Shown piece after piece: positions 57,186 through 64,000 of a stretch of DNA of 64,000 nucleotides. This DNA comes from Ceratorhiza oryzae-sativae (taxonomy: Eukaryota; Basidiomycota; Agaricomycetes; Cantharellales; Ceratobasidiaceae): the NCBI GenBank assembly GCA_030998015.1, contig JARWMV010000252.1, forward strand, positions 62,001-126,000, read 5' to 3'. How positions within the stretch are numbered: the first letter of the stretch is position 1; the number at the start of each line of letters is the position of its first letter. The position numbers were made by a program, and so were the translations under genes. The notes below the pieces were generated by a model. That model saw only the letters and a program-made list of their open reading frames with translations, had not been told where the DNA came from and ran no database searches.

Positions 57186-57861
57186 AGTACTGGGTCAATA
57201 AGACAGCAGGGGTATCGCAAAGGGCTGATAGAGGAGAGGCTCCTAATTTGAGAAAGGTTGGTGTGTTGCTGTTCTCCCACAGAGGCCCAGATATTTATAG
57301 CACGCTACCCGCGCTGGGGTTAGTTTTGCCAACGTGTTCATCCCGATTGGACAGGTAAGCTCAATGCCGGTGCCGTTACGCGCGCTGCGATTCCGGGCGC
57401 TAGTGCTCATGGCGATGATAGTTTTTGCAATCGCAGTCACCTTCTTTGAGTCAACCACCAATTTGGCCCCGTGAAGCACCCATGCCCCGGGCCCCGGACC
57501 GGCACAATTCCCAGTCTAGCCGTATTTCCCAAATATAGAATTTGCCTCTAACGTAGTAGACATGGAATGTAAGATAGTGGATGAAATGGAACACAGCCGA
57601 GTTCATCGTTATTTGTATTAGCATTGATGCAAGATAAAGGGAGTTAACAAGTGACCCAACGTGGAGACGAATCAAATGTTATGTGATTACAAGTCGAGAG
57701 TAATGAGCTGGACAATATGGCGTGCATAGCAAGCGGGACAACCCGTGATTGAGAATATAGATATACTCGAGAACTATTCAGGTCTTGACCTTGTGTCAAT
57801 AAAATATACAGTATATAGATCATACAGCCGGGTATCATTCACAACCTACTTTGGGGTCTCC
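57186..57861. other. Intergenic between the two Rossmann paralogues
   Basis: Carries the promoter of copy 1 (TATA at 57291-57299) and the 3' flank of copy 2. No further gene seen. Confidence 0.5.
57291..57299 (-). promoter_or_regulatory. TATA box of Rossmann copy 1
   Basis: TATAAATAT on the minus strand, about 106 bp upstream of the ATG at 57185. The same spacing holds in copy 2. Confidence 0.6.
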
Positions 57862-58680
57862 TAGTATGCCACCACCCAAGGCTTTCCTGCCCATTTGCCC
57901 CAGTCCGCCAACACCTTCTCCGCAATAAAGTGGGCTACATCAGCCCTCGAGATCGTCCAGACATTACGCAGCTCCTGACCCACGCGATAGGCATCTGCTC
58001 TCTTGTCCGCCTTGCATTCCCATCCGTCAAGAACGCAGGCCGGATGGTGATTACGTTCTCGACTAGAAGCCAGCCCTGGCTGCCCGCTTCCGCTCCTGTA
58101 GCGCGGCTTACATTCTTTTCCTGTTCAATCTTGTCGTCGTGCGGGATTCGCAGAGCCCAGCCATACAGCAGCCTCATTGGAATAGGGAGGAGAGAGTGCG
58201 ATCGGTCATCGAGTCCATTTGATGTGATGTTCACTAGTTTAGGGCGGGTGGAGGGCGTCGTTGAGGACTCTATGACCGCCAATAGGTTGGCCATGCCGCG
58301 CGCCGTGAGATCGCGGGGCGTGATGATGGCGCCCTTGGTCAGGGAGAACGATGGTTCTCCACCTGGATCGGGAAATGTCATATTAGTCCAATTCGAATAC
58401 CAAATTGAGCACCAGATCACTTACCAATGCCATAGAATACAACGTCGACTTCTTCATCACCTTTGGCGGCGTCCCACGCATGTTGTATGTCCGTCTGCAC
58501 GAGCGCATCGCCCTTGACTAAATTTGCCTTCCCGTCTTTCACGTACGCAGTCATTGCAGGATCGGTCTCCATTGCTTCGGGGCGACGGAGCAAGAGGGTG
58601 CAGGTGTGCCCTTGAGCGAGCAAACGTTGGGCGACAAAGTAGCCGATGTTGCGAGAGGCACCGAGCAATAGTACGCGCAT
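57862..58680 (-). pseudogene. NAD(P)-binding Rossmann-fold protein, copy 2, with one-base frameshift
   Basis: Same two-exon layout as copy 1: ATG 58680, exon 1 to 58425, intron 58363-58424 (GTAAGT...ATCCAG), exon 2 onward. The product matches copy 1 closely (MRVLLLGASRNIGY, VNITSNGLDDRSHSLLPIPMRLLY, NVITIRPAFLTDG). Near 58020 one base is missing relative to copy 1 (FLTDG followed by ECKADK in another frame), after which the normal end RADVAHFIAEKVLADW...KPWVVAY and TAG 57862-57864 can be read. Without the missing base the frame stops at 57935. An ATG 54 bp upstream (58734) is also in frame, but 58680 matches copy 1. Either a young pseudogene or a sequence error. Confidence 0.78.
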
Positions 58681-58785
58681 GTTGAGGATATTTGGGAAGA
58701 GTGTGAAGAGGTGTGCAAGGACGAGCGTGGACAAACTAGAGAGGGATAGAACAAGTGGTGTGTCCTCGCAGCACCCGCCTGGAGG

Positions 58786-58792
58786 TTATATA
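58786..58792 (-). promoter_or_regulatory. TATA box of Rossmann copy 2
   Basis: TATATAA on the minus strand, about 106 bp upstream of ATG 58680, matching the spacing in copy 1. Confidence 0.6.
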
Positions 58793-59612
58793 GTGACCAC
58801 TTTCCAATGGAGGAGATTCTATGTTATCCCCCGCCCGAGCTACAGCAGTGCATCTTGCGGCGCAGCCAGACTGGCTGATCAAGTCGACCGAGCAGGCCGA
58901 GGGTGAGGCGGTCGTCAACTGTCGGATTGGCTCAACTCAAGTGTTTGTCGTGCTTCTAGCGGTGGCTGGGCTCGGGCTCGGGCATGGACGCGTTGTGGCA
59001 TCAAATTCTACACGTCAGCACGTGCCGGTCCTGGCGAGGACCATCGAGCCAGGACAGATCAGACAGAATTTGGAATAAACCAGAAGATGTCATGAGTCGA
59101 TATCACAATAGGAATGACGATGGTGTTTCAATGCGCTAACCACGTAGTAATCCTGATTTGGGGGTTTTTTTTTTGGGTTCGTTATCAGACAAGTTCTGCC
59201 AGGGGCTTATCCAACTACGTTGGTTGCTGAGGAAGAGAATTCATTCAAATTAGGCAATCTGCGGCAATCCTTTATCCCTTTGCCCGACCATGAGAACACG
59301 AAACTGCGTGGTTGTTAGAGACATTGCACAGCTGATAGCAATTTGCTTGCTGTTCACCTTTAAGCCACGACCACAAAAGCATGAATGCTTGAATTATTAA
59401 AGGAGTCTTCCCAGACGAGAAAATGATAACTACGGTTGTATTTAAAAAGAGTTTGTTCTCGAGTGAAAATATATCCAGTTGCATAATGTGGGATAGTCGC
59501 CTACCCCTGCTGATGCTTAAATAACTTGATTTCAGTTAACGCAGCACCGGATGCCTCTATGCGCGCGACCCGCTTATAGAAAATGTGATTCGCATCATCG
59601 TCACACAGTCTC
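58793..59612. other. Intergenic; no gene seen
   Basis: About 820 bp with a T-run (59167-59175) and short frames only; the 85-codon plus frame at 58821-59078 has no recognised motif. Confidence 0.5.
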
Positions 59613-61734
59613 TCAAACACTGATCTGTCCTGCCATAGAAACCTCTGATCGGGAAACCGTGCATGTTTTTGAGCAGGTGAAATAAAATATTATAGAAACA
59701 AATGCCTTGAACTGCTTTTGAAAGTTTACGCTCGCTGGGGGTTTCATACACACTCTCGCATGAGATGCCAGATTTCCAAGCCGCCAGTGACTATAGTATG
59801 CACCTAAAAGAGGCCTAAGTAAAGCGCATGATCAATACCAACAGCGACGCGTGAAACTTACCTTTCTGACATCTTGGACTACAGCAGATAGCTCCCCTGC
59901 ATTGGCCACACATTCAAGTTGTAAATTTTATCAGGAAGAAAAACTTGAGGACATGGAGGATAGGCGCATTGATGGAGCTCTCCGTGGTCCTGATTCAACG
60001 CTCGTCTGAAACGTAGCCAAGTATCGGTAATCTTGGCTATCCGTCTTGAGTCATGCCCATAATGCACGTCCTCCTCCAGTAATGTACATTGCCATGAATG
60101 GAATTGCTCCAACAATTTCGCCCACTCGATTGTTGAATCTGGAAAGAGCTCGGGGGCTGTAGCTATATATCGGTTCCCTGTCCAACTGGCCAGTGATATT
60201 GCTTTCAGGCATCGTCAAACTGCTCTTCATTAAACGCTCCGTTTGCTTTATGTCACAGCCAATATAGTGCGAGCGAGACAGACTTGAATTGTATTATTCA
60301 GCACGCCATGATTGGATCTCGAAAGAACGAAACGCCCGATGCGATTGACAAATTCAACATCCGCCAGCATTTGCGAGAAGGAAAGTCGAGTTTCCTTTCT
60401 TGAAAGACGATTTCCTCCTACAAATATAATTATAAAATCCAGCTATCTACCCCGAATAAAAGAGTGAAAAATGCGAACCCTAGATGTTCCAATATCTTTC
60501 GACCGAGCAGTCTGAAACATGGAACGTCGATGCCAGGAAAGCGAGTTCTTTGTTCAATTACGAATCAGCGTAATTGAAAATTCGTATACAAAGCATTTAT
60601 TTGTTCTGGATAAGCCATCAAAGGATGACCTTTCGTCGACACGTTGACAATGAACTGTGACAAGGCGGTTAAATTGTCGATAGAGATGTTCCGAGAATCT
60701 AACCCAATTAGGCGCCAAACGGATAATAAACCGGAGAAGGCATGTCTCATTGTTTTGCTGTCTCCCCGATCGGTAGTGTACTGGGCAGGGTGGCTCGCTC
60801 CTGGGTCGGCCGGCACAAAACGGGAGGGGAAATGACGTGTAGAATCTCACGGTCTTGGTGAGATCCCGCCAGGTATAACCCCAGCATGAGTTGCCTCATT
60901 GCCACAACAGCAGTAGACATCCTGTCCATAATCTTGCCCAATTAATTTTTTTTCATAACAATGGACGGAACTGTGGTTCGTCGGTCGTCTCAGTTGTTAA
61001 CATTCGGAAGTATGCAAGCAGTAGCAGCGCACAGCCGGGGAGGAAACCACGTGAATACAGAGTGAAGAATGAGCCTTGGTCTCTCCAGAACATCATGATA
61101 TTGTGCATAGTAGAGAATTTCGCAGTAAACGCTTCTCCACTGCAGTGGATTCTGATCAAAGTATTGCAGAATTCCTCAAGCAAGGCCGGGGGAGCTGTTA
61201 CTTGTGACACAATGTCCAATGCATGGTTGGCCGCGATTCGGGAGGCCTCGCTCCAGCTTGCTGGTGGAGGTATGCTTGCAATCACCCTGCTGGAAGCCCC
61301 GGCGTGTCGAATGATAGCAAGAAAGGCGTCTTGCACTATATAAGGAATGCAGACGAATCCATAGTAATACTGGAATATCTGTATTAAGCAAAAGTGAATG
61401 TCGGATCAGGAATATATCAGAAAACAAGCAACATCAATACAGACGAAATGCCCCAACCTTGCAGTCATCGTTCACGTGGGGTGTACATAGTAATCGAGTG
61501 CGAGGGATCAGTCGGGGAGATAAACGCCGAGTTACGAACGCCAGGATGGAGGACTCTTGGATCATATCCTCGAATACCAAGTTTTTGCGGGGAATCTTCG
61601 AGGTGGGCTAAAGTTTTGACTTGAATCGACTTGTACAGAAAACTTGTGGTCCTTGATGGAATATCTAACGAGCGAGGCTCAAAGTCTCGAATCAGGTATT
61701 CAGCGACTTCAGGGCCCCAGTCTCGTATCACCAT
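59613..61734 (-). pseudogene. MYND-type zinc-finger protein gene, probably frameshifted
   Basis: Coding pieces chain leftward. ATG 61734 (MVIRDWGPEVAEYLIRDFEP) runs to about 61487, an intron ends ATACAG near 61386, then a long exon follows (VQDAFLAIIRHAG, SWSEASRIAANHALDIVSQVT, to about 60960). Smaller exons follow at 60940-60840 and 60780-60565 (HAFSGLLSVWRLIGLDSRN), then 60220-59930 (AISLASWTGNRYIATAPELF, QFHSWQCTLLEEDVHYG). The end has CAYPPC, then MCGQC, ICCSPRCQK, an intron, and HWRLGNLASHARVC, closing at TGA 59613-59615. These Cys and His fit a C-terminal MYND finger (protein-protein interaction). Frame shifts of one base seem to be needed near 60208 and between CAYPPC and MCGQC (near 59905), so this copy is probably damaged. 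The function of the large N-terminal part is unknown. Confidence 0.55.
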
Positions 61735-62417
61735 GCTACAGGATTGCTACCTAGTGCGACTAAGGCGAGCCGTGGATGAAGGGCCAGATGAAGATCGGAT
61801 ACAAGTTACCACCCCTCGTATTACATTATGTGCCTCGGCGCCGCCGTCTGCCGGGCTCTGCAATTAGACTAGCTCGTTCAGGCACAATCGACTGCTCCTA
61901 GACCACAAGCTGGTCCTGACAGGTCCACGATAGCCGAGTGCATACAACCACATTCTGGCTCAAATACTTCGACAATCTCACGGTTGCCGGCAGTGAGCTG
62001 TATTGTACCAAAAGAAGAGGCGCTGGTTTGACTTGTAGATGTGTATGAGTTTGCACGTTCGCTGCTGCAACAAACTCATGATTGTTGAGCGCATATAACC
62101 ACGTTCATGTATCAAACTACTTCGAAATATGAATGGAGGCTCGGTCCACCATCACTGAGAACCCCATTCACCATCGCGTCCATAAACAGTGGGGTATAGG
62201 CATATCATATTGAAAGGGCAGAACGGTAAATGCAACAAGACCAAGGATGTATCCATGTGTTGTATTGACAGCAAATGACTAGCAAAGTCGAGTAAGATCG
62301 TCACAGGGGTCGTAAACAAGAACAATTAAACTAAAATATCATCATATCTATTCCGGACCAGTCAGTCGAGAGAAAGGAAAAAAAAAGACCGCCAACCCGA
62401 AGCAGAACACACCTCTA
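61735..62417. other. Intergenic; no gene seen
   Basis: 683 bp. Partly repeated wording (ACAACCAC, TACTTCGA-like segments at 61945-61975 and 62095-62125) hints at a small local duplication. No coding path found; an upstream exon of the MYND gene cannot be excluded. Confidence 0.45.
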
Positions 62418-64000
62418 TTATCTCCTTCCTACGCGAGGACCCAGCGGCCGAGCCGGCTCCGCCGCACCTGCCTTTTTCTGCCACTGATCAATCAACCGTC
62501 CGACGCCTTGGTAGGGCTTGTCCGGCGACGCGGGCGGCGAAGGTGCACGTGGCTCTTGGTTGACTTCCTTCGAGTGGGGTGGGGTAACATTATGCAACCG
62601 ACCATGACGTCCAGACAGCGGCGCCGGGGTAGGCGAGGCGAGTGGCTGCGTAAGCTTGAGCGGAGACGGTGGGCGAGATCGAGCCCGTTTTTCGTTTGTC
62701 GGGGAAGGAGCACGATCCAGGATCGGCACTTCCCGCATCATTTCGGTCGGAGAGGTGCGTATCCGGTTCGCGGCAGCAAACACGCTCGTGGTCGAAATAT
62801 TCTCAGTGCGCTCTGGCGACCGCGAGGCGCCAACCGGGGACGGCGAGCGGCGGCGCGCAGGAACGGCTGCAGCGCCAGAGGGTACACGCAATCCGGCGGG
62901 CTTGTTCGCAATCGATGGACGCCTCTGGGGTCCAGTGGTCGCAGGGGGGCTCTCTGTAGTCGGAGTTGCAAGTGCCTCGTAACGGGAAACCATATCCGAA
63001 ATCGACCCGCGTCGGACAGACTTTTTCGTAGGCGCGTTCGGATCCACAGGCGGGATCAAGCCAGCTCCAGGACTAGCGGCCGCCGCACCAGCAATAAACA
63101 TCGACTGGGGGCGTCGGCCGCGAGGACCGGTCGTGGGAGGATGCGAACTCGTGCTCGACGTCGTCGACGGTGTCCGAACCGGCGCCGTACTACCCACGGC
63201 CGAAAGCCTTCCCGAGGTACGCGCCGAGGACAACACATGGCTCGGCCCGAGTTCGATCAAGTTCTCGGATGGTTGACGGCGATGGAGTTGCTGAGCCGGC
63301 GTGTTCGCGGCCGTACCGACAGTCGGAGGCTGATTGGTCGCAACATCCAATGTTGCCGAACGACCTTTGCGATCCGGACTGCGCGTCGACACGGCCCCGC
63401 GTCGCTCCAACCTGGCTCGGCCGTAGTGGCTAGTCGGATCTTCCGGCCCTTCATCGTTGCTCGATTCGTTCATCGACATTTGTCGCCCAGACGAAGGCGT
63501 CACCCGGCCCAAAGGTGTAGCCCTGCCACCCGTGGGGGTGGCTCGACCATGCTCAGCATACACCCGACTCGTCTCGGCCCCAGGCGGGCTCTTGAGCGGA
63601 GCCTGATACCGCGCCCCAGCCCCTCCTCCCCCACTCCCGGTTCCATGTGTCCCCAAAATCGCAGACGACCGCTTTCCTGGACTCGCAGGCACACTAATTC
63701 CCAACGCTTGAGCCGTTTCCAAAAAGTCGCCAGTCAACCAGTCCGGACGGGTCGTCTGGCTCTGCGCTCGTCCTGAAGCACCAGCAGCCACAGCTCGCTT
63801 CGTAGGTGAGGCTGGAGTTTTAGTTGGCGAGGCCGGGGCCTTGGCAGGCGAACCCGTCCTCGAGGGGGACGACGATTTCTCGCCATCGCGCGTCAACGAA
63901 GCCACACGACGCACACCCGTACTCGTGCTCGGACGCCTCAACAACCCGGACCCGGACCCAGTTCCATCAGTCTTGCTAGTGGTGCTCGAGGGCGGGACAG
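62418..64000 (-). CDS. Ser/Pro/Arg-rich C-terminal region of a larger protein, possibly a NAK/Ark/Prk-type kinase tail (partial)
   Basis: A minus-strand frame open from the right edge to TGA/TAG-type stop at about 62418, over 520 residues, low complexity throughout (repeated SPTK, SPGK, SPSP, RRPS, PPATTGP). Conserved-looking islands are DWLTGDFLETAQALG, RRGSISDMVSRYEAL (near 63000) and YQGVGRLIDQWQKK near the C-terminus (about 62480-62515). The last island and the DMVxxYE motif recall C-terminal tails of actin-regulating Ark/Prk (NAK) kinases in Agaricomycetes. The kinase domain itself would lie beyond the window. Many SP and TP sites suggest phosphorylation. GC content and CpG density are much higher than elsewhere in the window. 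The family call is tentative. Confidence 0.55.
   Translation of the reverse strand, partial: VPPSSTTSKTDGTGSGSGLLRRPSTSTGVRRVASLTRDGEKSSSPSRTGSPAKAPASPTKTPASPTKRAVAAGASGRAQSQTTRPDWLTGDFLETAQALGISVPASPGKRSSAILGTHGTGSGGGGAGARYQAPLKSPPGAETSRVYAEHGRATPTGGRATPLGRVTPSSGRQMSMNESSNDEGPEDPTSHYGRARLERRGAVSTRSPDRKGRSATLDVATNQPPTVGTAANTPAQQLHRRQPSENLIELGPSHVLSSARTSGRLSAVGSTAPVRTPSTTSSTSSHPPTTGPRGRRPQSMFIAGAAAASPGAGLIPPVDPNAPTKKSVRRGSISDMVSRYEALATPTTESPPATTGPQRRPSIANKPAGLRVPSGAAAVPARRRSPSPVGASRSPERTENISTTSVFAAANRIRTSPTEMMREVPILDRAPSPTNEKRARSRPPSPLKLTQPLASPTPAPLSGRHGRLHNVTPPHSKEVNQEPRAPSPPASPDKPYQGVGRLIDQWQKKAGAAEPARPLGPRVGRR

Noticed and set aside
62508..63776. 422-codon plus frame opposite the Ser/Pro-rich gene
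   Set aside because: Arg-rich mirror of a GC-rich low-complexity coding strand; the minus frame is longer, stays open to the edge and has conserved islands.

Overview
The window looks like nuclear DNA of a filamentous basidiomycete, most likely an Agaricomycete such as Rhizoctonia (Ceratobasidiaceae). This is inferred from many 45-60 nt GT-AG introns with CTAAC-type branch sites, tandem secreted GH3 glucosidases, Ty3/Gypsy retrotransposons with chromodomains, and strong CpG decay limited to the repeats. No tRNA, rRNA, CRISPR or bacterial-type operon is seen.

The window splits into two parts. Positions 1-39,000 are almost entirely nested mobile elements. The left edge carries the N-terminal part of a Tnp2-like DNA-transposon protein (minus strand). 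Next is element A (3433-16359), a 12.9 kb Gypsy retrotransposon with 1.3 kb LTRs. Its Gag has a collagen-like tract and is split by a solo LTR, its pol has lost RNase H and the integrase core, and a 3.2 kb block between pol and the 3' LTR holds three accessory genes. At least two of these have spliceable sense-strand introns, and two have good TATA boxes of their own. Element A abuts element B (16360-22012, minus strand), a Gypsy relic whose catalytic aspartates in PR, RT, RNase H and IN have become Asn by CpG transitions. A decayed six-exon gene of unknown function (23393-25811) and the chromodomain end plus LTR of element E (26590-27474) follow. Element D (27800-35383) is a near full-length Gypsy element with only 103-bp LTRs. 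It sits inside an LTR of family A, is inactivated almost only by TGA stops, and carries a solo LTR with 113-bp tandem repeats full of TCACGTGA palindromes. To its right lie LTR-A pieces arranged as a large inverted repeat, then a partial LTR-E and two fold-back sequences.

Positions 39,300-64,000 are gene-rich and nearly repeat-free. In order: a small four-exon mycocypin-like (beta-trefoil protease inhibitor) candidate (+); a GH3 beta-glucosidase (-); a cytochrome P450 (-); a second GH3 (-); a NIPSNAP-family mitochondrial protein (-), divergent from a haloacid-dehalogenase-like hydrolase (+); two paralogous NAD(P)-binding Rossmann proteins (-), the second frameshifted; a frameshifted MYND-finger gene (-); and the Ser/Pro-rich C-terminal part of a protein resembling the tail of NAK/Ark/Prk kinases, cut by the right edge. 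The GH3 pair and the Rossmann pair are local duplications in which one copy shows a one-base frameshift.

The most unusual candidate is the intron-bearing accessory block of element A. The clearest general pattern is CpG-to-TpG/CpA decay that has inactivated elements B, D and the 23.4-25.8 kb gene.
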